Assembly: GCA_037176885.1 (NCBI GenBank)
Contig: JAWWNJ010000017.1
Span: forward strand, 1,674,001 to 1,738,000
DNA: 64,000 bases
Direction: 5' to 3'
Source: Favolaschia claudopus
Lineage: Eukaryota > Basidiomycota > Agaricomycetes > Agaricales > Mycenaceae
Shown: positions 1 to 10,384 of the stretch, piece by piece
Layout of the letters: the number at the start of each line of letters is the position of its first letter
Position numbering within the stretch: the stretch's first letter is position 1
Notes under the pieces: model-generated
Told to the model about the DNA's origin: nothing
Seen by the model: the letters and a program-made list of their open reading frames with translations, nothing else
The model's database searches: none
Translations under genes and position numbers: made by a program

Positions 1-1030
1 AGCCCGCACTTGGACATCCACGTATGGCAAAGCTGTGAGTATTCATTTCTCCGTGTTTCGATCGCTGTCGTTGATGTTGGTGCAGCCGTATGGCTGTAAT
101 AGTGGGTCATAATTCCTCATGGAGAATTTTGACACTGGTCGACACCATTTCACCAAAAGATTTACACACCCCCGGTTGCAACGAACAAAACTCGCCAGAT
201 ATGCGGGACTCCCCCGAAATTAGCACAGCATAAATTCCGACAAAAAAAATACACAACCTCGTGTCATACACAAGTTACCAGCTTCTGTGGTCCCCCTAAA
301 AAAATGCCCAGTGTCTACAGATGTTGACCCCAATCATCACATCATCGGCACGGGTGGATACATTCTCGGCTGCCAATTTGCAAGACAGGCAGTCAGAGAT
401 ATGCTGATCAGAAATAATGTGTTTAATGAATGGGGGTCAGGACCTAACATTAGATACCATAAAGCAAGTCATCCAGACAATCTGAGGTATGTAACCTGAA
501 AAAATATCCTTGGTGAGAAGCGGCCGGCGATCAATGGATTGATGGAGTGATGATAGATCAATTGAACTTCAGCACCTTAGTTATTCAGCGAACAGACTTG
601 TGTGTCTGCTGCAAGAGCCTGTGCGCCGTGTGTAGACACGACAAGGCTGTGTGTTTTAGTGTAAAACTTTACCTGTGCATTTTTTTCGTCGGGAGGGGTT
701 GGTGCATTTTTTGAATTCACCTGTGCGTTTTTGTTGCGAACCTGTGTATTTCAAAGGAGAAACAGGTAATAATTATGACCCATTATTACTGCCAAACAGC
801 CGAATCCTTTCACCAACATATATGATGCGCAGGTGTCCTTCCGCCCGTACGGCGGCATGACCAGACTGCAAGTTGGAGGACCTCGGCGCCCGCGACATCG
901 TTGTCATCGAATGCCAGATCAGGCGCTACAAGATCGACAAGAAGAAAGAAGAGGACCGGGTGGCACAAGTGGATTACCTATCACGACTTGCTCTCTATAA
1001 GCCTGCTGCAGAAGGCCCCCGCTGCCCGTG
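1..1030 (+). pseudogene. Interrupted coding fragment, function unknown, split by a transposon
   Basis: Coding sequence seems to enter from the left edge, with an exon ending at 34 followed by a GTGAGT donor. Without the transposon the intron would be 51 nt (35-85), ending TTGGTGCAG. The exon resumes at 800 and reads PNPFTNIYDAQVSFRPYGG. A frame break near 845-855 then leads to a plausible stretch (LEDLGARDIVVIECQIRRYK) that runs to a stop or donor near 1026. I do not recognise the family. The acidic/hydrophobic alternation of the last part looks like real protein rather than chance, but the frame break and the inserted element suggest a decayed or disrupted gene. Confidence 0.4.
89..796. mobile_element. 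Non-autonomous TIR DNA transposon, 708 bp, 6-bp target duplication
   Basis: The ends are 26-bp terminal inverted repeats with three mismatches: left end 89-114 starts TATGGCTGTAATAGTGGG, right end 771-796 is the complement of TTTGGCAGTAATAATGGG. A direct duplication CAGCCG flanks it at 83-88 and 797-802. No transposase is encoded. The right half holds a run of related CCTGTG(C/T)(A/G)TTT motifs, which look like subterminal repeats. The TIR start resembles those of the elements at 35866 and 56735, which also have 6-bp duplications. Confidence 0.8.
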
Positions 1031-1442
1031 AGTTCAGTCCGCTTCCCGTGCACAATATTCTCTGAAACCACCACAGTCACCGACGCGCCCGCCGAAATGC
1101 ACGGCGTGGCAATGTAAATACTGACGGTTTCTTACAACGCTTGCCTAGGGCAACGTCGAGCACCACATACCTCCCATGCGTACACCAAATACCTACAGCT
1201 TGTATTATTTCTGTTACATAAGCCGAATTCGGCTGAGCCAATGTTGTTATGAGTTGACAATCAATCATCTTGCTCCCCTCAACTTTACCTCCTCTTCAAC
1301 TACTTTCAAACTTCCAGCCACTACAGCGCGCCTCAAATGCTTTAGTTTCGAGGCATGGCGTTCAGCGCATGGCCTGCCGGTGCGGAGCTCAACGAGTTCG
1401 CAGGCTCTGCCTTGTCCACCAAAGAAGTTTGTAATACTCGCG

Positions 1443-3838
1443 ATGCACTGGGTCGTGCCTCCCTCGCTGTTCCCGGTCAAATCGAAGGCGAAGTGGAGAA
1501 AGTTTCATCTCAGGCCTCACGTCGGCACACTGGCCTGGGTAGAGTGTTTTCAAGGCGATAAAGTGAAGACGACGTACGCTCGATACGACAGAAAGAATCT
1601 GCGCAAGCTGTACTTCAACGAAGCATGGCACACGATGTACCCGGGTATAGTCCAATGTGAAACCTGGGGGTATCCTGTTCCACAATTTGCTTTCGTTGGA
1701 CTCGACGGCGAGCGCTACGTGCCCGTGGCGGCATCTACTTGGATGTACAAGACTGCACGTCCTGACCGCCCTACATTCGACTCTCCCCCAACTCCAAGCC
1801 CCAGTCAACTGCCGCTGCTACCACCTGCACCACCTGGCCTGATTCGTCCCAACTTCACCTGCAGGATGATGTTCACCTTCCCCGCGGAAACGCCGTCTAA
1901 CATTCTGGTCCTCAAAGGACTGCCGCCTCAGCAACCGCCTTCACTCTGGCGTTCATTCTGCTCAGTATCTGCCCCCGCCGCCATCGCGTCTGTATATCAC
2001 GAAGACAGCACTTGGGTATGCATGCCCACCGTTACCGACGCGTTGAAGGCTTTCTGCAGCCTTGCCTCCCAGTCGCTTCAAATCGAGACCATCGCTTTCA
2101 GTCATCGCGACGACTTTGAGCGGGCCTTTTCGAGTGGTGAATGCGCGTGCGTTTGGGAAACCGAGGGACTCGGTACAGGTGTTAACCCCCTTCTACATAC
2201 CCAGGGTAATGCTTCCAATTGTTATATGCGTCAGTATCTGACAAACCCCAGGAACACTTCGCATGCCCGGAGGTCTTCGCGCCGTCCAACGCAGGTAAAG
2301 ACACTTTCAAAAGTCGACGAACGCTACTCGTTCCTCGCCGACCTTTGCCTCGATGCTGCAATACCTTTTCGTACAATGTACGGAATCCATTCCGCGCAGC
2401 CTGTCGCTCGCCTTTTTTCGAATGGGAGCACATCCCCGCCATATGTTGTTGCTCGCTGGCTACCTGACGACAGCGAAAGCCCTTTTTCTTCGCCTCTTAC
2501 TCCTTTGACATGCGCTTCTGATGATGACGACGATGTCGAGCCCTTTGTATTGGATCCTCGTTCACCATTAACACGTTGACGCTTAGCGCACCCGCCGGAC
2601 GGAGATGAAGATGTAGACATGGGCTTGGCCCCAACTCGTTCGCCACCAGCCAGCCCTGGCATTGCAGCGGTGGTTCTCGGACTGGAACCCATCCAAAACT
2701 CCGAGGCGCATGCTGATGTGCGACGTTCCTCCAGTCCCGCACCCCCCAATTCAACTCCTTTGACATGCCCTTCTCATGATGACGACGATGTCGAGCCCTT
2801 TGTATTGGATCCAACTCGTTATCCATTAACACCGTTGACGCTTAGCGCACCCGCGGACGGAGATGAAGATATAGACATGGGCTTGGCCCCAACTCATTCG
2901 CCACCAGCCAGCCCCTGGCATTGCAGTGGTGCTTCTCGGACCGGAACCCATCCAAAACTCTGCGGCGCATGCTGATGTGCGACGTTCCTCCAGTCCCGCA
3001 CGGCCCGATTCAAGCTCAGATCAACAGCCCCCCTGCAATGCACCTGACCCCCGTACGTGCCGCGCACGCGGAGCCACTAACGTCGAGCTCACCCGTCGAC
3101 TGCGGGTGCATGCACCGAGAGCTGGGCGCAGCACCAACGTCTCCTTCCGAAAACTATGTTCTGCCGACCTTCGTTCCCTCCGGTTCACGTTTGGGTCTGC
3201 AACATCCTTTCGTCCCCGCACCGCCTGATTCAGGTTCGTGCCTTGACTCAGCTTCCGATGCCCCAAACTCCCCGCGCCGCGCGGACGACGGATTGGCTCC
3301 AATGCACCAGCAGCTGCTTGATTCAACGGCCTCTCCTGCGACTGAACGCTCTCCGGAACAGTGTACGCCGCTTGAAGGTGATGGAACGCCGAATGCCTTG
3401 GACGAGTCTACATCCGAAAACACAAGGGCTGTCGATGGAGCGCGAGGTGAAGTCGGAGATGAGCCGCAGCTACTCCTGATGGACCTTGCATTTGAGCATT
3501 CGATCGGTTGCGACGACCGCGCCTCTGCAACGCATCCTACCTCCGTCGAAGTCGAAGGTCCGTGCGAGCCTGCATTCGTTGCAGACTGCGAAGACCGCGG
3601 GCACCACGATATATTGCCGGCTGATGACGGAAATGTCTGCCTCCCCGTCAGAACAGACGTTGGGATCGACCTCCCTATCGTTTACGACGACCGCGTACAC
3701 GATGCGCCAGGTCCTCCTCAAAACCCCTTGCTTGATTATAAATACGGGTTGAACATGCACATCTCCAAAGCGCCTCTTAGTCTCTCAGTGGATGACCACG
3801 GGGGCGTATGGCTATGTCAACCTTTTCCTGGTGGGTAA
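1443..3838 (+). pseudogene. Frame-broken hypothetical protein with Pro/Ser-rich tail
   Basis: One coding locus appears to run through several frames. The first open part starts at ATG 1443 (or 1176 in the same frame) and stops at 2579. The same frame reopens from about 2591 to 2975, and the sequence then continues in two other frames to 3838. The first part has a compact, possibly folded segment (KWRKFHLRPHVGTLAWVEC), followed by Pro- and Ser-rich low-complexity sequence and two 85-codon repeats. Comparing the two repeats pinpoints the breaks: a one-base loss near 2573, a compensating gain near 2592, and an extra C in the run near 2921. Either the gene is decaying or the assembly carries indels here. 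The family is not recognised. Confidence 0.4.
2499..3008 (+). repeat. Two tandem copies of a 255-bp coding repeat
   Basis: Copy 1 begins at 2499 and copy 2 at 2754, both with ACTCCTTTGACATGC. The period is 255 bp, exactly 85 codons. Each copy encodes an acidic DDDDDVEPFVLDP segment, then Pro-rich sequence, then LEPIQNS and ADVRRSSSP. The copies differ by scattered substitutions and three single-base indels in or near short runs. Confidence 0.9.
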
Positions 3839-4324
3839 ACGTGTAGACGTCGTTGTAACTCAGAGGACGAGGGCGGGGACTTCGAAACGACAGCAGGAGG
3901 CGGTGGGGAATGTGCGGATTCGTCGAGCTTTCACGACCATTGCTGACTTGCGACCTGAAAAAGACAATCGCCGTACGGGGTGGGACGGCTAGCGGACAAG
4001 GTCTCGTACGAGCCGGAGTATTTGCTGCCCATGCGCAGCACATACCATCCCTTGCACCTCGAGCTTAACGTGTGCCTAAGCTTGTCGCCGGTGCCTATGC
4101 GCGTCATAATTATGGGTGCAGATTGCTTTGGTTCCGCTGCCTATGTTGGCGAGTATGCTGAAACTATTCCGGGCGCTCATCGCGGGTTGCCAACGCCGGG
4201 ATATGCAGCGGTCAGATTCCCTCGGTGGAGTCGTTGGTACGGACATCTCACTACTGTACATGTCGACGCTCTGGTAAGGTCTTTCAACGTAGATGGTGTC
4301 TCCACGCACAGTACAGCTTTTTAA
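3792..4324 (+). pseudogene. Decayed WGN-family fragment
   Basis: Two overlapping frames (3792-3992 and 3980-4324) together look like one small protein with a frame break near 3985. The second frame has a hydrophobic strand (MRVIIMG) followed about 45 residues later by RWYGHLTTVHV. This matches the spacing and form of the W-x-G-N/H-[VIL] motif in the intact WGN-family genes further right. The match is short, so assignment to the family is an inference. A possible donor GTAAGG follows the motif at about 4276. Confidence 0.35.
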
Positions 4325-4425
4325 CATTCAATCTACGTATCACGGCACACGCGTTTCGCCAAAGTAATATATGCACATTATTGTACAATACCAGTAGCAT
4401 TTCTTCAACAAATAAAATAGTCTGT

Positions 4426-5366
4426 CTACAAACTGACTGAACGCATCGTCGACGAATCCGACGCAGACTCTTCCCCGTTTGCATCCGCTTGCACGATGAT
4501 ATCCGTTTCGCGTTCCTTGCTGCAACTGCAGTCGACGCCGTGCGTGTGGCGACTGTCCAACGCTCTCACTTGCTTAACAAAGCGCGCCACGACATGGTAA
4601 CCCTGGATCCTGTCAGTCACATATGACAAGACGCCCGTCACTCACTCTAAAGCGCTCCAGCTCGCTCTCCTGCCTTTTGACACGAGACAAGTTCGCATAT
4701 ACCACCACGGTGTCGCCTCTCTTGTAAGGGAACGCTACACCGCTGCGTGTAGCCGATTGCTGGACGTGCTCACCCCGATTGGCGTCGTAGCTGATCAATA
4801 CGGCTGCCTCGTCGTTGTTGCAGATATCGACAACGACTCCGCCTCCCACGAGCCAGTTCCGGCGCGTAGAAAACTGTAAACTTTAGTGCCCACATCATGC
4901 AGCGGAAACGACATGCTCACGCCTGGCTGTCCGAAGTACGCTTCGGCGTCTAAAATAGTGGGGGTTGCAAGTACCCCCGTCTGAGCCATAAACATATCCT
5001 TGAACTCTTCGTGGCTGTATCCGAAGCGAGCCCAGTCGGGGCACTGTAGTGAAACGGTGGTCTCTGTCTCGTTCTGGACCTGCGTTGGTTTCGTTAGCCG
5101 CTTTGGCCGCAAGTAACCAGACTTACAGGAGCACTAGCCACGCTACCGAATAAGATTACCGCCAACGGAGCGTCCGCAGTGTTGGCCCCAGATGGGTCGA
5201 TATTGTGTCTGGTATACTGGAGGCTGGGAGCGACAGGGGCAAAGAAATCCTTCTCATAGGTAAGATTGCCGATAAAGACTTTGCCGTGGCCGTTCAGGAC
5301 ATTCCTCAGGTTGTGAGGCTTGATTCGGGCGTTGGGCACCAGGTAAGGCTCCGTCATGGAAGGCAT
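4426..5366 (-). CDS. Hypothetical protein, three exons, one probable one-base frame break
   Basis: Exons by splice signals: 5366-5127, 5079-4646 and 4602-4426. Intron 1 is GTAAGT...GCTAACG...GCAG (47 nt). Intron 2 is GTGAGT...CTGAC...CCAG (43 nt). Exon 2 is 434 nt, one base short of an open frame. Restoring one T in the T-run at 4870-4873 (read on the minus strand) would join VQNETETTVSLQCPDW to NWLVGGGVVVDICNNDEAAV. This points to a sequencing indel or a recent mutation. The product would be about 285 aa and I do not recognise it. It shares a short divergent intergenic region of about 70 bp with the F-box gene at 5439. Confidence 0.5.
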
Positions 5367-5438
5367 TAGGATGTCAGTCGGGCAGAGGAGGAGTTGTGAC
5401 GCGTTACGCACCCCTGAATTTCACGTTGAAGCCCTCCC

Positions 5439-6720
5439 ATGCCCTCCAATTTTCCAAACGAGATCCATATAGAGATTCTGTCGCACGCGGTACACATGGG
5501 ACGCTACTGGGGTGAAAGGATGCAGATGCGCATCGCAATCGCACTGGTTTGTCGATTGTGGAATGCCATCCTCAAGTCCGACGGTATGCAATTCAGACCG
5601 TCTGTGGCGCAAAGCTGACCTTGTTATAGCTTCGATATGGAGCGACGTCGTCGTTCGTTATGGTATGCCGAGCACGCATGTCGCTTTTGTGCTGGACCGC
5701 GCTGCACGCATAGACACTCCCTTGAACATACTGGTCGACACGGAGGCTTACAGTTCCGGCAAGAGCATTAAATCGTGTGCGGATGAACAGTCCTTGCTGC
5801 ATTGGTTAACTTTCGTTGGACCTCTGTTCGCTGGACTCACCCCTCGCGCCGAGAGAATTGAAGTGCGGTCTTTTAACCAACAAGCCGTCCGTTCCATTCT
5901 ATCCGCCATAAAGTTCTCCACCTCTTATGCAGTATCCGAGCTTTTCCTTGCCGCCCCATCGCCACTCGACACTAGAACAATGATGCCCGCGCCGGGGAGG
6001 GGGTGCGAGCGACTGCTCTTGCTTGGCATAGTGCCTTTCTGGGAGGTTAGCGTATACACACCGTTAACGGAGCTACGATTGGCGGAGCTCACAGATGACC
6101 TTCATTGGCCGGCTTTGCGCGCGGTGCTTCAAAATTGCCAAGCCCTGCAGACTCTCGGCCTCACGAACGTTGCTTGTGGGGGAACAGACAACGGCGTGCC
6201 TATCTCTCTTTCGCACCTGGTCGCTTTGCACTTCACCTATATGTCCATCGCACACGTCGCCCTGTTGCATCTGATTGCGACCCCGGCGATAACAGAATTG
6301 CGGGTCCAGACTTTCGTGCGACGTGGGTGGCGCGAGCTCTTGAACGCGGTTTCGCCGCTCTTGCCTTCACTCTTGACTCTATCCCTCTCCGTTTGGTCCT
6401 ATTCCGAAGTCGCGACGCAAATATTTCCCCACTTGCACAGCGTTGTGTGCGTCGACATCGGTTACACGTCGCACAAGTTTCTGGAAGAGATGCGCGATGC
6501 AGTTCATCGCCCGCAGATCCAACGTCTACGCAAGTGGATCGTGCCGTCTGGCATAACCGTTGCTCAGGCAAACCCCTTGCTTAATTGGCCGGGCGCTGAC
6601 ATAGTCGCACTGTTTGAGATTGCGCCGTCGAACAAGAGAGTAGACAACGCGACGTACCTTCGGTGGACGAAGGTCGGCCAAGAGTTCAGGATCAAGGGAG
6701 TTAGGTCGATGGACATCTGA
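5439..6720 (+). CDS. F-box protein with leucine-rich C-terminal region
   Basis: Two exons, 5439-5583 and 5630-6720, with a 46-nt intron (GTATGC...CTGAC...TATAG), give 411 aa. The N-terminus is a good F-box: FPNEIHIEILSHA, then LVCRLWNAILKSDASIWSDV with the join inside the last motif. The rest has repeated L-x-x-L-x-L segments (for example LTELRLAEL, LQTLGLTNV, LLTLSLSVW) typical of fungal F-box/LRR-like proteins. Such proteins usually link an SCF ubiquitin ligase to a substrate, and the substrate here is unknown. It is divergently arranged with the gene at 4426-5366. Agaricomycetes have large lineage-specific expansions of this type. Confidence 0.8.
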
Positions 6721-7033
6721 ACTATAGACGCGCTTTCATAAGTGCCCACATATTCACGCCTCTTGTCGTATAACCTAGCTTCATATGCGTGGATGTACCC
6801 TAATCGGTTCCCCGTTAGCACTTTAACAAAGATGTCACCTCGAAAAAAATACCAGTAGTTCGTGCGAGCATTTCTGAGGGCTGTAACAGATAATGGAAAC
6901 AAATCATCCGTGTAACCTATGTTCGGGGACAGCCGAATAACCTTTGATACCATCTTATCGTAACATGTTATGCATAGTAATACGCAACGACAAATGACAA
7001 GCAATTCGGAACAATCGTATCACACCCACTAAC

Positions 7034-8191
7034 TTAAAACTCTTCTTCTACTGTGCTGCGTGCCTCTGTTAGTTTTCTTGCGAAAGGAAAAACAGAACCC
7101 CACTCACAATACTCGGCTCGCATTCTGGTTCCCGCCGCTATGATCACCTGCGGTGACATGGGCTTTGGCGTATTCTCCAACTCGGCGCTCAAAAAAGTTC
7201 GTTTTCCCTTCCATCGAAATAAGCTCCATGAAGTCGAACGGATTACTAGCCTCGTAGATGGTGCGGCCCGTTAGAGATCGAAGAAGACGGTCCCCGACGA
7301 ACTCGACGTATTGACACATCAAAAGGGCGTTCATGCCCACTAAGGCCACCGGCAAAGACTCTATAACCCTGGGTCAGCTCCGTCGGTTATTCGATCGCAA
7401 GTGCTTAGCTCTGACCTCTTACAAAAGCCTTTTCGATTTCTACGGCCTCCCGAACAATTTCGCGAACCACTGCAACTTCAGGTTTGTGCTGCAAATGTGC
7501 GAACAGCAGGCAAGCAAAATCTGTGTGCAATCCCTCGTCCCGGCTGATCAACTCGTTCGAGAACGTAAGGCCCGGCATGAGACCCCGTTTTTTCAGCCAG
7601 AATATCGATGCGAATGAGGCGGAGAAGAAGATCCCTTCCACAGCCGCAAATGCGACGAGTCGCTGTCCAAACGAACTCTCGCTGTCTTCAATCCACTTCA
7701 ATGCCCAAATCGCCTTCTCTTTGATCGCGGGGATGTCTTCAATTGCTCTGAAGAGCGTCGATTTCTGGACAGGGTCCTCAACGTAGGCGTCGATGAGCAA
7801 CGAGTAAGTCTCCGCGTGCACGTTCTCCATCATTATCTGAAAGCCGTAAAAGCAGCGGGCTTCGGCCCACTGCACTTCGGTTGAGAACCGGTTGACCAGG
7901 TTCTCGTTGACGATTCCATCCGACGCCGCAAAGAAGGCTAATACAAAGCACACAAAACTGCGCTCTGCGTCTGGAAGTCGTTTCCATTGGGGTATGTCCT
8001 TACTCAGATCTATCTCTTCTGCGGTCCAGAAAGACGCCTGTGCCTTTTTGTACATCGCCCATACCTGAAACGATCAGCCACGAATAATCGGCAGACAATC
8101 TGCTTACATCCGGGTGTCGTATCGGAAACAATACCAGTCTGTCTAATGAGGGCATTAACATGGGTTCGTCTGCCACAGCGGGGGTGTCCAT
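7034..8191 (-). CDS. RNR2: Ribonucleoside-diphosphate reductase small subunit (class I R2)
   Basis: Exons are 8191-8108, 8064-7416, 7360-7108 and 7055-7034, giving 335 aa from ATG 8191 (an in-frame ATG at 8275 would add 28 residues). The R2 signature is complete. The first iron ligand lies in [13 protein letters not shown]. The E...H pair and the radical tyrosine lie in [20 protein letters not shown]. The second set lies in [17 protein letters not shown] and [15 protein letters not shown]. The C-terminus, on a 22-nt last exon, is FTVEEEF, the form of the tail that docks on the large subunit. The protein would supply the di-iron/tyrosyl radical for dNTP synthesis. It is shorter at the N-terminus than usual fungal R2 and lies among accessory genes, so it may be a second copy. 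The exon 2/3 junction uses a GTCAGA donor. Confidence 0.9.
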
Positions 8192-8475
8192 GATGTGTGA
8201 GCAGTGGGAGACAGGAGCGTGAGGTCGCAGTAGGTAGCCCCTATGGGCGGCATCCCCGATCCGCTCGACCTCCATGCGCGAATTGACCTGCGAAGACAGT
8301 GACCTTATAGAGGTGATTTTCGGCGACAAACCGTTGTGGAACTCGTTGAAGCGAGTCCCCGTCTCTGCCTGCAACCGTGGAACGTTCGAGCTACAACGTA
8401 CAATCTCTTTCTGGTTCCTTACTGCGCTACTGACTGTCGTCGTTTGTAGGGGATGCTCTGTGTGAACAGACAAAG

Positions 8476-8850
8476 TTGGGAACCCTGTTCTTTCGTTTGC
8501 CTGTAGAGCTCGTCCTGCTGCTGCCACATTTCGTGGCCATTGGGGATATTCCCGTGTTAGCCCATACGTGCAAATTCTTCCGCGACGTGTGCACGTCCCT
8601 GCTAGCGACCACTGCAGAGAGATCGCTTTTGCTCTTAGCCGATAAGGAGCGACTCTCTACCTTTCTGCGTCTCACTCGCGGGGTCGTTGCAGGCAGCTCT
8701 GCGGTTAACATTCTGCTAGGCGACGTCGATACTCCACGGACGCCGTCTCTATTAACGTTGCTGTTGCCTCACGCTGAAGGAGAAGAGCTGGTGACTATGG
8801 CGCGTGCGTTCAATCCGAACCTCATAGACACGGGGCTACATTCAGAGTAA
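8476..8850 (+). pseudogene. Truncated FNZ-family gene (F-box plus GS motif only)
   Basis: The open frame has no in-frame ATG at its start (an in-frame stop lies at about 8446) and encodes FFRLPVELVLLLPHF, an F-box start. GVVAGSSAVNILLGDVD follows, like the GS...x-N-I-L segment of the intact FNZ genes. It stops at 8850, before the middle TSQ/LGWP-like region and the C-terminal Cys signature found in the other copies. Both ends seem to be missing. It is divergent from the ribonucleotide reductase gene. Confidence 0.5.
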
Positions 8851-8901
8851 CGGGTTTCGGATGATAAGTACAAGTCGGACGTTGTGCGTGTGTAGCAAAA
8901 T

Positions 8902-9513
8902 CTACAAGTTGTTCACGAGAAACCTTTCCAACTCTCTGCCAGCGGTCACCTCCGCGGGTCGCGTCCCGCTTTGCCGGTACCACCAAATGTCCTTCACAAG
9001 AGCCAAGGTGTCTATGTCTGGTGACCATTCACCTTCAATCGGACCGTTCTTCACGAACGCCACCATGCCCCCAACTGTCGTCTCGGGACCGGCGAATAGC
9101 TGCGCGATAGTGTTGTGCTGCGCGCCATCGAGAGTCGTTTCGGCCGCATATACCTGTACTACAGTGAGTCCACGCATGGCAACCGAATTAAGCTCACCTC
9201 GTAGTACCACGCCAGCGTGTCTGCTCGCCTCTCGTAGAAGCGGGCAATTCTCTTAACCTTGGTTTACTATTAGAACAGTCCGAATGCATTGTGTTGGTCG
9301 TACCTCGGTCGTTCCCATTACGGACGCTATTTGATCAACAGTGGGTATTTGGTTCTCCTGCGACCGGAGTTGTTCGCTCGGGATGTGCGGTACCATATCC
9401 TCGAAAAGGGCGTCCCGGTCCCTACAACCTGCACTGGCCGCCAGCGTCACGATGGTGGGGAACCGATCTCGAGTCATCTGCCTCAACTTTCTCAAGCGCT
9501 TTCGCGCGTTCAT
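8902..9513 (-). CDS. Hypothetical protein, three exons, 173 aa
   Basis: Exons are 9513-9304, 9257-9198 and 9153-8902, all separated by phase-0 introns of 46 and 44 nt with GTACGA and GTGAGC donors. The start is very basic (MNARKRLRKLRQMTRDRF). A helical middle follows (VDQIASVMGTTEVKRIARFY), then an aromatic segment (RADTLAWYYEVYAAETT) and a C-terminus with DIWWYRQ. Intact frames on all three exons argue that the gene is real. The family is not recognised. It sits between a truncated FNZ gene and a WGN gene. Confidence 0.6.
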
Positions 9514-9832
9514 TCTCTTCTCTTTACCGACTTGGTGCTAAATTACTCACTTTTTCGCTGACGCTCCACAAAGGACGCTCGCTCCGCATGGCTTCTGCCG
9601 TTGAGCGATAAGTAAGTCCAGGTTTCGTCAATAACCACGACGTGAGGTGTTGCTCGTCCGGTGTCATGGTGGGGAAAGATGAGACAACTGTGCACTCGGA
9701 ACTCTGTTCACTAGGGGTACAAATGTTGTCACTGCTCCGCCCCCTTTACGCGCAACCCCTGGGCAACCAGTGCACCTTCTGCGACCCACCACCTGACGGT
9801 ACACTTGTCAATGCAAGGGAAAAGGAAAATCT

Positions 9833-10359
9833 CTATCCTGCTACCCACTGTGTGACCGTCTTTTTGACCCGCGCCACGTCTTCCACTGAAAGATCCGTCA
9901 AACCGCCTTGGGCTTTTTGCGCAACGAGAATGTCCCCGTGGATAAGTGCCGGTTTCATCGAAGTCGTGCCCAGACTGCTGTTGATGATTCGAGTATTCCC
10001 GATATCTTCGAACCAAACCCAATACTCGGCCCCGTCGTCGCCACACACCTCGAAGACGTGGTAATTGAGCTTCGAATAAAACCCTGTCAAGTCAGACACG
10101 CCGCTCCCTTCTGCACGCATCTTGAGCCACGTGTATGTTCTCAGATCTTCCGGAAACTCGACGGTAGACAATCCGTGGTCGAGAGCCAGCGGAACGGGTA
10201 CAGCGCGTGAGATGCCTGCAGGAAATAACAGTGCAGTCCATAAAGCAGGGTAAGGCTTGTTTTTGTGAGGTTAAAGACCGGATAAAATGTATTGTGGCTC
10301 ACAGGCTCTGCGGCGAAAACCACGTCGATCTCGCGCTGAATAGCTTCTAACTTGGACAT
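9833..10359 (-). CDS. WGN-family small protein, possibly frame-broken
   Basis: Exon 1 (10359-10303, 19 codons) reads MSKLEAIQREIDVVFAAEP and ends at GTGAGC. The exon from 10215 down to 9833 contains SRAVPVPLALDHGLSTVEF and ends with ALIHGDILVAQK then LTDLSVEDVARV, the family's C-terminal pattern. The best intron (10302-10216) joins the exons one base out of frame, so a one-base indel or an unusual splice is needed. Compared with its relatives, the Trp of W-x-G-N is replaced by Ile. It follows the FNZ gene at 10385-11305 on the same strand with only about 25 bp between. Confidence 0.5.
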
Positions 10360-10384
10360 GCTGGGAATGTGAAAGCAGGTATAT

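Noticed and set aside
6564..7004. 146-codon minus-strand frame between the F-box and RNR2 genes
   Set aside because: It overlaps the end of the F-box gene, resembles no family, and lies in a convergent 3' region.
7034..8191. Idea that the RNR2 gene marks an inserted giant virus
   Set aside because: It has four exons with normal fungal introns, and no viral hallmark genes are nearby.
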